A stretch of 64,000 bases of DNA from NCBI GenBank assembly GCA_963677935.2, contig CAXXEH010000003.1:6076001-6140000 (forward strand). Direction: 5' to 3'. Both the position numbers and the translations under genes were made by a program. Below, one piece after another: positions 15,024-24,060 of the stretch. The notes beneath the pieces are model-generated. The model saw nothing but the letters and a program-made list of their open reading frames with translations, did not search any database and had not been told where the DNA came from. Source of the DNA: JAAFHB01 sp963677935 (GTDB lineage Bacteria > Bacteroidota > Bacteroidia > Bacteroidales > Prolixibacteraceae). Each line of letters starts with the position of its first letter. Within the stretch, counting starts at the first letter, position 1.

Positions 15024-15500
15024 ATGAGTTATCGGGTTGGATTGGGATATGATGTTCATCGTTTGGCAGAAGGGGAGACTCTCTGGATTGGAGGAATTCT
15101 GATTCCCCATGAGAAAGGGTTGGTGGCCCATTCCGATGGCGATGTTTTGCTCCATGCCATTTGTGATGCGCTATTAGGTGCGGCCAAACTTCGCGATATT
15201 GGTTACCATTTTCCGGATACTTCGGCTGAGTTTAAAAATATTGACAGCAAAGTATTACTTGCTGAAACTTACCGTCTTGTTACCCTGAAAGGTTACAGGC
15301 TCGTAAATATTGACGCAACTGTATCGGCGCAACGCCCTAAACTCAAGGATTATATACCTGGAATGGAAGAGACGATTGCACATGTTCTAAACATAGATGT
15401 TGATGCAATTAACATTAAAGCTACCACTACCGAAAAGTTGGGTTTTGAAGGGAGGGAAGAGGGAATATCGGTTCAGGCTGTCGTATTAATAGAGAAATAA
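15024..15500 (+). CDS. ispF: 2-C-methyl-D-erythritol 2,4-cyclodiphosphate synthase
   Basis: IspF closes the cyclodiphosphate ring in the MEP route to isoprenoid precursors. The chosen ATG at 15024 gives 158 aa starting SYRVGLGYDVHRL, the family's usual start; the ATG at 15003 would add seven Lys/Asn-rich residues without family support. Metal-ligand motifs DVHR and HSDGDVLLHAICDALLGA are intact, as are DIGYHFPD and the C-terminal TTTEKLGFEGREEG. It lies 41 bp after porU, so the two may be co-transcribed, and ends at a strong stem-loop shared with convergent lon. Confidence 0.96.
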   Translation: MSYRVGLGYDVHRLAEGETLWIGGILIPHEKGLVAHSDGDVLLHAICDALLGAAKLRDIGYHFPDTSAEFKNIDSKVLLAETYRLVTLKGYRLVNIDATVSAQRPKLKDYIPGMEETIAHVLNIDVDAINIKATTTEKLGFEGREEGISVQAVVLIEK

Positions 15501-15540
15501 AACGAAAGCCGCTCTCATCAAATGAAGCGGCTTTCGTTTA
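15501..15540. terminator. Stem-loop between convergent ispF and lon
   Basis: Perfect 13-bp stem AACGAAAGCCGCT / AGCGGCTTTCGTT (15501-15513, 15526-15538) lies directly after the ispF stop. The T-run is short, so strength is uncertain, but position fits a bidirectional terminator. Confidence 0.65.
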
Positions 15541-15557
15541 GAATCTTAAACGTGATG

Positions 15558-18023
15558 TTAACCGATTGTCAGTGGGTTTTTTATCTTTTCGTCAAGGAGG
15601 GCGATTTCAAATACATCGCTCACATTCTCAACATAATGGAAGGTTAACCCTTTGAGATATATTTCTTTGATCTCTTCGATATCCTTTTTGTTTTCCTTTG
15701 AGAGGATAAGGTCTTTAATTCCGGCTCGTTTTGCGGCCAGGATTTTTTCTTTGATCCCGCCAACGGGCATCACTCTTCCGCGAAGTGTGATCTCCCCGGT
15801 CATGGCTAACCCTTTTTTTACCTTACGCTGAGTGAAGGCAGATGCAAGCGAGGTTGCCATTGTAATCCCCGCTGATGGACCATCTTTGGGAATTGCACCT
15901 TCAGGAACATGCATGTGGACATCCCATCTTTCGAAGACTTCTGGTTTTAATCCCAACAGGCTGCAGTGTGCTTTCAAATATTCAAAAGCAATTGCGGCTG
16001 ATTCTTTCATTACTTCACCCAGATTCCCGGTGATGGTGAATTTGCTCTTTCCCTGGCTTAAACTGGTTTCAACATAGAGAATTTCTCCACCAGCAGAAGT
16101 CCAGGCCAGTCCGGTTACTACTCCCGCATATTCATTCCCTTCATAGCTCTCTTTTGTAAATTTTGGAGCGCCAAGGTATTCCTTTATTTCGGCAGGTCCT
16201 ATTTTTTTATTATACGGATTACCAAATGCAATCTTTCTGGCAACCCTCCGGATCACTTTTGCGATTTGCTTATCCATTTCGCGAACACCCGATTCCCTGG
16301 TGTAGTCTTCAATCAGTCGGGTAAGCGCCTCTTTTGAAAATTTGATATCATTATTTGTCAGTCCGTGGTTCTCAAGTTGATGGCCCACCAGATGCCGTTT
16401 GGCAATTTCGATTTTCTCCTCTAATAAATAGCCGCTGACATCGATCAATTCCAGCCGGTCGCGTAGTGCAGGATGGATGGTACTCAGCGTATTGGCAGTG
16501 GCAATAAACATAACACGTGAAAGATCGTAATCGAGATCGATGTAATTGTCGTGAAACTCGCTGTTTTGTTCCGGATCAAGTACCTCCAATAATGCGGACG
16601 CAGGATCTCCGTGAAAATCACTCGACACTTTATCGAGTTCGTCAAGAATAAATACGGGGTTAGAGGTTCCGGCTTTTTTCAGGTTCTGAATAATTCTTCC
16701 GGGCATTGCGCCAATATAGGTCTTGCGGTGGCCGCGAATTTCCGATTCATCGTGAAGACCACCCAGGCTCATTCTGACAAATTTACGTCCTAGGGCTCTG
16801 GCCACCGATTTTCCCAGTGAGGTTTTTCCCACTCCGGGAGGGCCATAAAGGCAGAGAATTGGGGACTTCATATCTCCTTTCAGCTTTAGTACTGCCAGGT
16901 GTTCGAGTATCCGGTCTTTTACTTTTTCGAGTCCATAATGATCCTCATTAAGAATATTTTCTGCGTTGCGGAGGTCAAAATTATCTTCCGAGTAAACATT
17001 CCAGGGAAGATCAAGGAATGTGTCGAGATAACCCGCCTGCACTGAGTATTCACCGGCAGTTGGGTTCATTCGGATAAGTTTGGAAAGTTCTTTTTCAAAA
17101 ACGGCCTGCACCTGGGGACTCCATATTTTTGTAGCACTCCGTTTTTTAAGCTCGGCAATCTCTTGTTCCGACGGGTTTCCTCCCAGTTCCTCCTGTATCG
17201 TTTTTATTTGCTGGTGAAGCAGATACTCGCGTTGCTGCTGATCCATGTCCACTTTCACCTTCTTCTGGATATCCTTTTTAAGATCGATCAGCTGAGCTTC
17301 CCGAACCAGGAAAGTGAGCAGGATGGTGCTTCGTTCGCGAAGGTCGTCCAGTTCGAGCAGTTCCTGCTTCTCCAAAGCGCTGAGTTCGGTATTGTTACAG
17401 ATGAAATTAATCAGGAAGGTGTCGTTTTCAATGTTTTTAACGGCAAATTGTGCCTCCGGGGGAATATTGCCGGAGGATTTTACAATTTTGAGTGCAAGAT
17501 CTTTGAGCGACTCGACCAGTGCGGTGAACTCGTGCATTTTTGTGGCAGGCAGAATGTCGTTGAGCACATTAACAGTTGCACGCATGTAAGGCTCAGAATC
17601 TACCACCCCACGAACCTTGAAACGTCGTTTCCCCTGAATGATGACTGAAGTAGAACCATCGGGCATCTCCAGTATTTTCAGGATTTCGGCCATTGTACCA
17701 ACCTGAAACAGATCATCGGGTTGAGGATCTTCAATTTGTCCATCTTTTTGGGCGATGGTTCCAATGAGTCTGTCCCCTGAATAAGCTTCGCGGATCAGTA
17801 AAAGTGATTTTTGTCTCCCTACGGTGATGGGCATTACTACCCCTGGGAAAAGAACGGTATTGCGTAGCGGTAAGATTGGCAGTATACCCGGAACTTCAAC
17901 AGCGCTGAGTTCGGTTTCATCGCCATCGACCATAATAGGGATAAAATCACCCTGTTCTTCTATCTCTCTTGAAAATAAGAAGTTAGTCTTTGAGTTTTTA
18001 TTTTTTTTGTTACCCATGATCAA
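15558..18023 (-). CDS. lon: ATP-dependent protease Lon
   Basis: Lon degrades misfolded and regulatory proteins in the cytoplasm. The 821-aa protein has the N-terminal substrate-binding domain (~45-250), AAA+ module with Walker A GPPGVGKT (394-401) and Walker B VFILDELDK, sensor FIATAN, and the serine-lysine protease domain with PKDGPSAG (Ser717) and GGIKEK (Lys758). Length is typical. Start could be Met1 or Met3; the basic N-terminal stretch is usual in Bacteroidota Lon. It is transcribed alone, convergent with ispF. Confidence 0.97.
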   Translation of the reverse strand: MIMGNKKNKNSKTNFLFSREIEEQGDFIPIMVDGDETELSAVEVPGILPILPLRNTVLFPGVVMPITVGRQKSLLLIREAYSGDRLIGTIAQKDGQIEDPQPDDLFQVGTMAEILKILEMPDGSTSVIIQGKRRFKVRGVVDSEPYMRATVNVLNDILPATKMHEFTALVESLKDLALKIVKSSGNIPPEAQFAVKNIENDTFLINFICNNTELSALEKQELLELDDLRERSTILLTFLVREAQLIDLKKDIQKKVKVDMDQQQREYLLHQQIKTIQEELGGNPSEQEIAELKKRSATKIWSPQVQAVFEKELSKLIRMNPTAGEYSVQAGYLDTFLDLPWNVYSEDNFDLRNAENILNEDHYGLEKVKDRILEHLAVLKLKGDMKSPILCLYGPPGVGKTSLGKSVARALGRKFVRMSLGGLHDESEIRGHRKTYIGAMPGRIIQNLKKAGTSNPVFILDELDKVSSDFHGDPASALLEVLDPEQNSEFHDNYIDLDYDLSRVMFIATANTLSTIHPALRDRLELIDVSGYLLEEKIEIAKRHLVGHQLENHGLTNNDIKFSKEALTRLIEDYTRESGVREMDKQIAKVIRRVARKIAFGNPYNKKIGPAEIKEYLGAPKFTKESYEGNEYAGVVTGLAWTSAGGEILYVETSLSQGKSKFTITGNLGEVMKESAAIAFEYLKAHCSLLGLKPEVFERWDVHMHVPEGAIPKDGPSAGITMATSLASAFTQRKVKKGLAMTGEITLRGRVMPVGGIKEKILAAKRAGIKDLILSKENKKDIEEIKEIYLKGLTFHYVENVSDVFEIALLDEKIKNPLTIG

Positions 18024-18171
18024 TATAAAGAAATGACAATTTGTCCTTAATCTATTAAGTCAGGACAGAACCACTTGTGTTGCAATAAGCAAGCCAAAAA
18101 CTGTTGATCGCTTAAAAACCCTAAAATTCAGATATTCGGGCAATCAAAAAAATCAAACTCAAAATTACAAC

Positions 18172-18208
18172 AAAAAAATCCCGTACTGTTCAAATACGGG
18201 ATTTTTTT
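18172..18208. terminator. Terminator downstream of rpmE2
   Basis: Stem AAAAAATCCCGTA / TACGGGATTTTTT is flanked by A- and T-runs, 17 bp after the rpmE2 stop on the minus strand. It separates rpmE2 from lon and is symmetrical. Confidence 0.85.
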
Positions 18209-18224
18209 GAATCTATTTTACAGC

Positions 18225-18488
18225 TTATTGCTTGCGTTTATCCATGTGTTTAGAATAGCGGGTCAGGAACTTATCGACGCGTCCAGCGGTATCAACAAGT
18301 TTCATTTTGCCGGTATAAAATGGATGAGAAGTATTTGAAATTTCCACTTTAATAAGCGGATACTCAGTACCATCAATTTCAATTTTCTCTTTTGATGCAG
18401 CTGATGACCTGGTAATAAAAGTATGTTCGTTTGACATATCTTTAAATGCTACCAGCCGATAACTCTCCGGATGTATTCCCTTTTTCAT
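18225..18488 (-). CDS. rpmE2: 50S ribosomal protein L31, type B (zinc-free)
   Basis: This 87-aa protein starts MKKGIHPESYRLVAFKDMSN and contains VEISNTSHPFYTGKMKLVDTAGRVDKF, the L31 core. It has no cysteines at all, so it is the zinc-independent C-minus (type B) form, which many bacteria use under zinc limitation and Bacteroidota commonly use as the main copy. It sits alone behind a well-formed promoter (18544-18573) and ahead of a strong terminator, as expected for a monocistronic ribosomal protein gene. Confidence 0.96.
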   Translation of the reverse strand: MKKGIHPESYRLVAFKDMSNEHTFITRSSAASKEKIEIDGTEYPLIKVEISNTSHPFYTGKMKLVDTAGRVDKFLTRYSKHMDKRKQ

Positions 18489-18543
18489 GTGAATTTCAAT
18501 TTATTTAATATCTTGTTCTAAATCTCTCCCTCGATACGGGGTG

Positions 18544-18573
18544 CAAAGATAACCATACTTCAATAATTTGCAA
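18544..18573 (-). promoter_or_regulatory. rpmE2 promoter
   Basis: On the minus strand TTG (18573-18571), 19 nt, then TATCTTTG (18551-18544): an exact match in sequence and spacing to the Bacteroidota -33/-7 consensus. Confidence 0.8.
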
Positions 18574-18636
18574 CAGAAATTATTAAAAGAATTATGAATT
18601 TTTATTTTTATTTAAATTGTGACCAATCCGGGCCAC

Positions 18637-19824
18637 TTAATTTGATTTTCGATCAGTGATTTCCTTCGCTAACATCGGAGCACGTTCAAAAGGAACGGTT
18701 CGGTCGAAAAGATAGCGCATGGTGTAATGGGTCTTGGCATGAACTCCCCCCACTGATTTATAAATCGACATCATTTTTTGATTAAAATCGCCAACCCACG
18801 AAAGTTCGACCTCGTTGATCCACAATTTATGTTGCATCACCTTATCCATATGCCAAAAAACAGCTGATTCAAGGCCTGTCCCCTGAAATTTTGGGATAAC
18901 ACCCATTAGCAAGATTCTTGCCCGGGTAATTGTTCTGATTTTTTTGTACCATATAAATTTGAGCAAACTCCATAGATTTGATTTCCCGTTCAATTTTTTT
19001 AAAATCTGATTCCAGTCAGGGATCATGCCAAAAAGCAATACCGGCTCATCGTTATAATAGGCGAACCAGATAAACTCTTCGTCAGCAATAAGTTTGGCAA
19101 TCTTCATCATACTTCTGATATCGTCCAGATCAACCGGAGTGTGATTGTCGTGCCTTGCCCATGCCTGTTCATAAATCTTGACAAAATCCTGAATATATTT
19201 TTCGATATTGTTGAACCTGACATGCTCGAACCGGAAATTAGGTTTCTTTGCAACCCATTCGGCGATCTTCCAGAACCTTTCGGGGAAAGGCTCTTTGTGA
19301 TTAAGATGGTAGCTTAATTGTTCAAAATAGACCTTAAATCCATAGGTTTCAAATAACTGCAGATAGTAAGGCTTATTGTAGGGCATCCCAAACCCCTGTT
19401 GCATAAATCCTTCGACAAGAAGTCCCCAATTGATCAGGTTCTCTCCGAAATTGACAGGGCCATCCATTGCCTCCATTCCACGCGCTGCCAGCCACACCCT
19501 GGCAGTGTCGAAAAGCAGGTCTGCTGCCTGCTGGTCATTGATACATTCAAAAAAACCGCAACCTCCCGTAGGCTGCTTGAAATCGTAAGCTTTATTTGCG
19601 TTAAAGAAAGCTCCAATACGACCAATTACCTTGCCTTCATCATTTTTCAGTATCCAGCGGGTTCCATCGCCGTGATTATAAAATGCATTTTTATTAGGAT
19701 CAAAGGTCGCATCCTCGAGCGCTTCCAATGGAGGTACCCAATTTTGATCATCTTTATAAATATCGTGCGCAACATCATGAAACGCTTTAATCGAATTACT
19801 ATCTTTTACTTCGATGATTTGCAT
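18637..19824 (-). CDS. GNAT-fold protein of unknown substrate
   Basis: This 395-aa cytoplasmic protein is conserved in form among Bacteroidota. It has a large acyltransferase-like N-terminal part (residues ~1-200, with GRIGAFFN and GPVNFGENLINWGLLVEGF) and a C-terminal part where LLMGVIPKFQGTGLESAVFWHM carries an acetyl-CoA-loop-like F-Q-G-T-G-L and VELSWVGDFNQKMMSIYKSVGG resembles GNAT motif B. Two fused GNAT-like halves are likely. The substrate is unknown; peptidoglycan or lipid aminoacyl transfer are possibilities only. It stands alone between rpmE2 and the AlkD-like gene. Confidence 0.75.
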   Translation of the reverse strand: MQIIEVKDSNSIKAFHDVAHDIYKDDQNWVPPLEALEDATFDPNKNAFYNHGDGTRWILKNDEGKVIGRIGAFFNANKAYDFKQPTGGCGFFECINDQQAADLLFDTARVWLAARGMEAMDGPVNFGENLINWGLLVEGFMQQGFGMPYNKPYYLQLFETYGFKVYFEQLSYHLNHKEPFPERFWKIAEWVAKKPNFRFEHVRFNNIEKYIQDFVKIYEQAWARHDNHTPVDLDDIRSMMKIAKLIADEEFIWFAYYNDEPVLLFGMIPDWNQILKKLNGKSNLWSLLKFIWYKKIRTITRARILLMGVIPKFQGTGLESAVFWHMDKVMQHKLWINEVELSWVGDFNQKMMSIYKSVGGVHAKTHYTMRYLFDRTVPFERAPMLAKEITDRKSN

Positions 19825-19923
19825 AGGTGATTATGAGACTTAATTGGAGTGCGAAAATAGTGATTTAAAAATTGTGTTCAAAAAAATCGGGAAAAGAAGA
19901 ATTGTGGATTGTAATTCAATTTG

Positions 19924-20640
19924 TTATTGTTTTTCCCGATTTTTGACTATTATCCTGGCGTCATCGCAGTCGAGTTCGCTTAGGATAAGTTCGGCATTTT
20001 CCTGTGCAGTTCTGACGTTTATTGTTTTCAAAATCCTCGCATGGCTGATTGCAGTTTCCAGAAGATTTGTATTGCGCATCCCAATCTGGATATAAACCCT
20101 TGAAAAGACGGTTGATAATTGCGGATCTTTCGAAAGGGGTGGCATTAGCTCAAAAAAGGGATCAAACATTTCATCAGAAGCTTCACGGTCTGTTAGTGCA
20201 AGCCGGCCAATCATTAATAATCCAACAATTTTGACCAGCAGTTTTTTACCCAGACAGTATTCAAAAGCCTTTCGATATGCGGACCCTGTTTTTGAAAACA
20301 AGTTCATGGCTGCCTGTTCTGCAATTTCAATGGACTGAAAATTTCTTACCCAAAAATCCATTTGGTCTTCACTAACTTCAAGTGGATCTTCAAGAAGTGT
20401 GGCAAGAATCATCGTTTCGCGCCATTGTTTATTCCATAATTTCAATGCCAGCAGGTGATTTTTTTGGTATTCAGAAGCTATTTGCTGAAGTAAAGGGATG
20501 GAAACGCCAAAGTTCGCTTTATAAATAACCCCTCTTTTCACCATTGAGTTTACTACTTCGCCATTTTGAAAAGGTTTTATCTTTGATAAGATCTCCTGAA
20601 ATATCCGCTCTGCACCGGGATTGTCGAGTAAATAATCCAT
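19924..20640 (-). CDS. DNA alkylation repair protein, AlkD-like HEAT-repeat family
   Basis: This 238-aa all-helical protein resembles AlkD/AlkC-type DNA glycosylases, which remove N3- and N7-alkylated purines without base flipping. Visible repeats include LLQQIASEYQKNHLLALKLWNKQWRETMILATLLEDP and WVRNFQSIEIAEQAAMNLF, the typical helix pairs with Trp and Arg facing DNA. The catalytic Asp/Trp pair cannot be fixed by eye, and many Bacteroidota members are uncharacterised. A -7 element TAACTTTG (minus strand, 20674-20667) lies 27 bp upstream of the ATG. Confidence 0.78.
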   Translation of the reverse strand: MDYLLDNPGAERIFQEILSKIKPFQNGEVVNSMVKRGVIYKANFGVSIPLLQQIASEYQKNHLLALKLWNKQWRETMILATLLEDPLEVSEDQMDFWVRNFQSIEIAEQAAMNLFSKTGSAYRKAFEYCLGKKLLVKIVGLLMIGRLALTDREASDEMFDPFFELMPPLSKDPQLSTVFSRVYIQIGMRNTNLLETAISHARILKTINVRTAQENAELILSELDCDDARIIVKNREKQ

Positions 20641-20792
20641 TGTTTTTATAAGAATTTGTTAGGAAGCAAAGTTAAAATCACTACTGCAACATTACACTTT
20701 TTTTGTCAGATATGCGTCCAATCCCGAATATAATATTTGTATCACTCAGCGATGCAATTAATTAACAATACATAGATTTTTTAAAGAAATCA

Positions 20793-20825
20793 TTTGTGTG
20801 AATCAGAAAACATTCTCTATATTTG
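20793..20825 (+). promoter_or_regulatory. tRNA-His promoter
   Basis: TTTG (20793-20796) and TATATTTG (20818-20825) stand 21 nt apart, 12 bp before the tRNA. This matches the Bacteroidota consensus. Confidence 0.7.
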
Positions 20826-20837
20826 CATCCGCTAAAC

Positions 20838-20913
20838 GGTGGATGTAGCTCAGCTGGTTAGAGCACCGGATTGTGGTTCCGGGGGTCGTGGGTTCAAGTC
20901 CCATCTTCCACCC
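20838..20913 (+). tRNA. tRNA-His (GTG)
   Basis: The cloverleaf folds by eye: acceptor GGTGGATG with CTTCCACC (one T-T mismatch, and the extra 5' G of His tRNAs), D-arm GCTCAGCTGGTTAGAGC, anticodon loop TTGTGGT with GTG, T-arm GTGGGTTCAAGTCCCAT. CCA is not encoded. A terminator follows directly. Confidence 0.95.
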
Positions 20914-20917
20914 AATT

Positions 20918-20962
20918 AAAGGCTCAATATGTTGTTTTCAACTTATTGAGCCTTTTTATTTT
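20918..20962 (+). terminator. Terminator after tRNA-His
   Basis: Stem AAAGGCTCAATA / TATTGAGCCTTT is followed by a T-rich run. It ends 10 bp before the left target duplication of the insertion sequence. Confidence 0.85.
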
Positions 20963-21012
20963 TTTATGAACCGAATTCAGGGGTCAAGACAAATATCTGG
21001 GGGGAATAAATT

Positions 21013-22005
21013 TCAGGCATAAATATTTGATAGTCTAAAGAGAAAAAATTTAACGGATCTAACTCCTCTAAAAGATGCTCTGAATGCTTTTATCTTTGCG
21101 TTAAATGATTCAGCGGAAGCATTCGTGCTGCGGTTATCAAAATAATTCAGGATATTTAGGTAATGTGCCTGTATTGACCTGGCTACAACATTAAAAGATT
21201 CGAAGCCGGATTTTTCTACACGGTCATACCATGCTGCCAGTTTTGTAAATGCGACTCCTTTGTCTTTTACAAAATGGTATATATGACCCAGTTGCATTGA
21301 AAGTTTGTAGGCTTGTTCCAGTGCGGGATATCTTGCAAATAATAATTCTGCTCTGTAACGTTGTGTCGGGGTCCATTTTGATTCCGCTTTAAACAAGAGG
21401 TAGCGGCTTCGGGCCAATAACTGTTTAAGTGTATCTCCGTTCTCAAGTATTTCTGGTATAAACTTTTGCTTTACCTCTTTACCTAATTCTATCTCCTTGT
21501 TTTCCTGATCAATTGCTTCCCATCTATATTTAACCCTCATCTCCTGCACGGCATCATATGCTAATTTTTGAACATGGAAACGGTCTGTTACCATTTTGGC
21601 CTGAGAGAAACTACCTCGGACTATATGTGCCATGTTTGCAGCCATATCCAGGGTTACTTCTTTTACTTTATTGCGTTTACGTATGGGTATCTTATCCAGA
21701 ACCGCACGAACCTTCTCGCTTTGGGTTCCCTTAATAATGGATATGATCGCCCCCTTTTTCCCTTTGGCTTCTTTATTGGTTACAATCGTGTAAAGCTCAC
21801 CTTGCGACAATGCTGTTTCATCAATACTGATGTGGTGACCCAGATTTTCTTCAAAAAGGATCCAATCCTCTGCATGGGATAATTGGTCCCAGTCATGATA
21901 ATTACTCAAATGATCACGATACTGTTGTTCAAGTAGTTTGCCATTGACATGGAAATAATCCCCTACACTTTTACAGCTTACCGGCCTGGTATCGAGATAT
22001 AACTT
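21013..22005 (-). CDS. Transposase, catalytic part (frame B) of ISAon1-type element
   Basis: The DDE-type transposase frame is open from 22005 to the stop at 21013 (330 codons). Frame B begins after a stop at 22006-22008 and reads DTRPVSCKSVGDYFHVNGK before the first possible start (TTG 21909). Since this segment is conserved in the family, the start is probably not a separate codon but entry from frame A. Catalytic-region motifs are SIDETALSQGELYTI, VTLDMAANMAHIVRGSF..VTDRFHVQKLAYDAVQ and NASAESFNAKIKAFRA (Glu). Relative to frame A it lies in +1 over a 35-nt overlap containing the run TTTTTTAAAAG (minus strand, around 22013-22003), so frameshifting or transcriptional slippage is likely. Confidence 0.85.
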   Translation of the reverse strand, partial: KLYLDTRPVSCKSVGDYFHVNGKLLEQQYRDHLSNYHDWDQLSHAEDWILFEENLGHHISIDETALSQGELYTIVTNKEAKGKKGAIISIIKGTQSEKVRAVLDKIPIRKRNKVKEVTLDMAANMAHIVRGSFSQAKMVTDRFHVQKLAYDAVQEMRVKYRWEAIDQENKEIELGKEVKQKFIPEILENGDTLKQLLARSRYLLFKAESKWTPTQRYRAELLFARYPALEQAYKLSMQLGHIYHFVKDKGVAFTKLAAWYDRVEKSGFESFNVVARSIQAHYLNILNYFDNRSTNASAESFNAKIKAFRASFRGVRSVKFFLFRLSNIYA

Positions 22006-22345
22006 TTAAAAAAGCCGCGAATTCCTTAGTCATTCGCGTTCCTTTGGCTACAACCTCCCAGTCACGCCAGACGATGTCTCCGGTGGTTTCATTCGTCCAT
22101 CGTCTACGCCTAATATTCAGAAATACCGATTTACCGCGTAAAGGAAAATCCTGTACTGTAATCGACTCAAAGAAACCCTTGGATACCAATTTGTCATCCA
22201 AATACTCAATGGGATGAGCATCATTCTCTTCTAAATAAATAGTGAGTGACTCCTTTGATTGAATAACATCCGAAATAAAGAAAAACTCAGAAATATCTGC
22301 GGGTAAAAGAAGTTTTGCAAGGTTAACTCCGTCTTGATTTGGCAT
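21971..22345 (-). CDS. Transposase N-terminal region (frame A) of ISAon1-type element
   Basis: This 124-aa protein is the small upstream frame typical of these elements. It contains GVNLAKLLLPADISEFFFISDV and, near its end, RRRRWTNETTGDIVWRDWEVVAKGTRMTKEFAAFLK, a Lys/Arg-rich stretch that probably contributes the DNA-binding part of the full transposase. The frame ends SRYQAGKL within the 5' part of frame B. ATG at 22345 lies 60 bp inside the right terminal repeat. On its own it would lack all catalytic residues. Confidence 0.82.
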   Translation of the reverse strand: MPNQDGVNLAKLLLPADISEFFFISDVIQSKESLTIYLEENDAHPIEYLDDKLVSKGFFESITVQDFPLRGKSVFLNIRRRRWTNETTGDIVWRDWEVVAKGTRMTKEFAAFLKVISRYQAGKL

Positions 22346-22498
22346 CGCTTTTTTTTATGCAAATAAAGAAATCTTTCGCTAATCCCCCAACTTTTCAGCT
22401 TGATCCGAATTCACTTCGCTTTTTATACGTGTAGGTGTAGTGAAGTTCAGATGATATAAGGATTGAACCAGATATAGTTTGTATCTCAAATTTTTACA

Positions 22499-23167
22499 TT
22501 AGTAATAAATATCAGCCTCAATATATTCATGTCTTATTCTGGATAGTTTTCCATTTTCGAAAAACAATCTGACTGATGAAATTCCTCCTCTTCCTGGTTT
22601 GACATCATAGGAAAATGAAAACCCCCATTCGTCATAATTTGCCATGTCAGGATCGAAAGGCATTTCCAACGACTTATCCGGCAGAACGATCTGATAATCA
22701 CTATAAGCTGGAATTTGATAAATTGCCAATAATTTTTCGTACAGTTTGTCAATCGGGTCATTAACAAGGATTGCAATCTCATTAGGAGCATTCTGAGGCC
22801 ATGAGGAAGTGGTGTTCAACATTGCTCCGCCTGTTTCTATTGAACTCACTTTGTTTTGATTAAATTGGAAAAGAACCCGTTCTATTACTCCTGATTTACT
22901 TTGTAAAGTAATGGTTCTATATAAACCGAGATAATTTTGTATTTCCTCCGGTTTTGAAAAAGGTTTTCTGTAAACTATAGCGACTGCATCAAACTTTTTC
23001 TCAATACCTAATTTGTTCAGCTGGCTATAAACTTCTGCAGGAGTACTCCCTATTTGAAGTGTCCATTTTTCCCCGCTGGTAATGGTTTCAAATTTTGGAA
23101 AATTGTTTTCCTGTTCACATGAGAAAAAGAATAGAACAGTAAAGATTAAAAAAACTATTCTTTGCAT
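22499..23167 (-). CDS. Lipoprotein of unknown function
   Basis: The start at 23167 is chosen because it gives a lipoprotein signal (MQRIVFLIFTVLFFFSCEQ, lipidated Cys17); the longer frame from 23245 adds a non-signal leader. The 222-aa mature protein looks like an alternation of short beta strands and helices, with KWTLQIGSTPAEVYSQLNKLGI, which recalls SmpA/BamE-type or PepSY-like periplasmic folds, but I do not recognise a family. It lies between the insertion sequence and a truncated PAS gene; no operon partner is evident. Confidence 0.72.
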   Translation of the reverse strand: MQRIVFLIFTVLFFFSCEQENNFPKFETITSGEKWTLQIGSTPAEVYSQLNKLGIEKKFDAVAIVYRKPFSKPEEIQNYLGLYRTITLQSKSGVIERVLFQFNQNKVSSIETGGAMLNTTSSWPQNAPNEIAILVNDPIDKLYEKLLAIYQIPAYSDYQIVLPDKSLEMPFDPDMANYDEWGFSFSYDVKPGRGGISSVRLFFENGKLSRIRHEYIEADIYY

Positions 23168-23268
23168 TTCATTTATACTTCTGAATTCTAATCTATCCAT
23201 TGGAAACTGAATCAATACTTTGCCTGGAATCCTACGATCTTTCATGCTATTATTATTTATGTTTACCT

Positions 23269-23282
23269 GTTAACCGTTTATT
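23269..23282 (-). repeat. Inverted copy of AATAAACGGTTAAC
   Basis: GTTAACCGTTTATT here is the exact reverse complement of AATAAACGGTTAAC at 24088-24101. The two copies flank the truncated PAS gene in inverted orientation, 820 bp apart. Confidence 0.6.
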
Positions 23283-23344
23283 CCTGTATTTACCCTACCC
23301 GGAGGAAGAATTTAATTAAGGATTTTTAGATGATAAATCATCAA

Positions 23345-23944
23345 TTAGTTCGATTTTGGTTTGAAGATGGATGCCCATTTCTCCAATTCGGTTTCCGCTT
23401 TTTTCTGAATGGTGATATCAATAATGGTTAAAAGACATTGTTCTCTATCTCTGTCTATTATTCCTGTAAGGTTCACATAGATTGGTATATTGGTATTTAC
23501 AGATAAAATTACTTCGCAAGTTTCTTTTTTGTTTCCGTTGAATATTTTGTAGAGGAATTGATTGAAGATCGGTTTGGTAGTGTCCGAGATAAAGAATCCA
23601 AACTGGCTGCTTTTCAAATTGATCCGCTCTTTGCCTAACATTTGCGACGCCGCGAGATTTATTTCAAGAATTTCACCCTCTTTCGAAAGGGTAAGATATC
23701 CAATCGGCGCAAAGTCATACATTTCAAGATACTTTTCGGCCGCTTCCTGGGCTGAAGATCTGGCCTGCATTAATTCCTCATTTTGCAATTCCAACTCTAT
23801 CTGATGTACCTCCAACTCGTGAATGAGTTTCAATAACTCAGTTTCAGATAAATGAAGTTTTTTTTCCGGGAGTTTTTTTTTCAGCAACTCCTCCGCCCTT
23901 TGCCGTAATCTGGCGGCATCTGTTGTAGCATTGTTCTTTTTCAT
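23345..23944 (-). pseudogene. Truncated PAS-domain sensor protein
   Basis: The ATG at 23944 gives 199 aa. The sequence starts with a coiled coil (LRQRAEELLKKK...ELLKLIHELEVHQIELELQNEELMQA), the usual leader of Bacteroidota hybrid histidine kinases. A complete PAS domain follows (YDFAPIGYLTLSKEGEILEINLAASQMLG ... LLTIIDIT). In full-length kinases ELEKWASIFK leads into a second PAS domain and then HisKA/HATPase; here the frame ends two residues later in FKPKSN. It is therefore most likely the 5' stub of a kinase gene, although a short PAS-only sensor is possible. No kinase remnant is seen downstream. Confidence 0.7.
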
Positions 23945-24060
23945 CGTATGTAATTCATTTAGGTGGTATGATGGTAACTTCGTTTTTATAATCGTATCAG
24001 CCAATCAATGTTTTGTTTATACAGCTAAGATACGAAAATTATATGATTTTATCCAATTAT

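Larger units (their letters stand above)
20980..22405 (-). mobile_element. Insertion sequence, ISL3-like/ISAon1 group, 1,426 bp
   Basis: The element is bounded by the 8-bp direct repeat CGAATTCA (20972-20979 and 22406-22413), a target-site duplication of the length usual for ISL3-family elements. The termini are imperfect inverted repeats: left GGTCAAGACAAATATC, right read inward GATCAAGCTGAAAAGT, both running on to a GGGGG block. It carries the two overlapping reading frames of ISAon1-type elements on the minus strand. The intact duplication suggests recent insertion. It lies just downstream of the tRNA-His terminator and disrupts no recognisable gene. Confidence 0.8.

Noticed and set aside
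20838..22413. tRNA-His as attachment site of a genomic island
   Set aside because: The tRNA is followed by its terminator and a simple insertion sequence with its own target duplication; no tRNA-end repeat or integrase is nearby.
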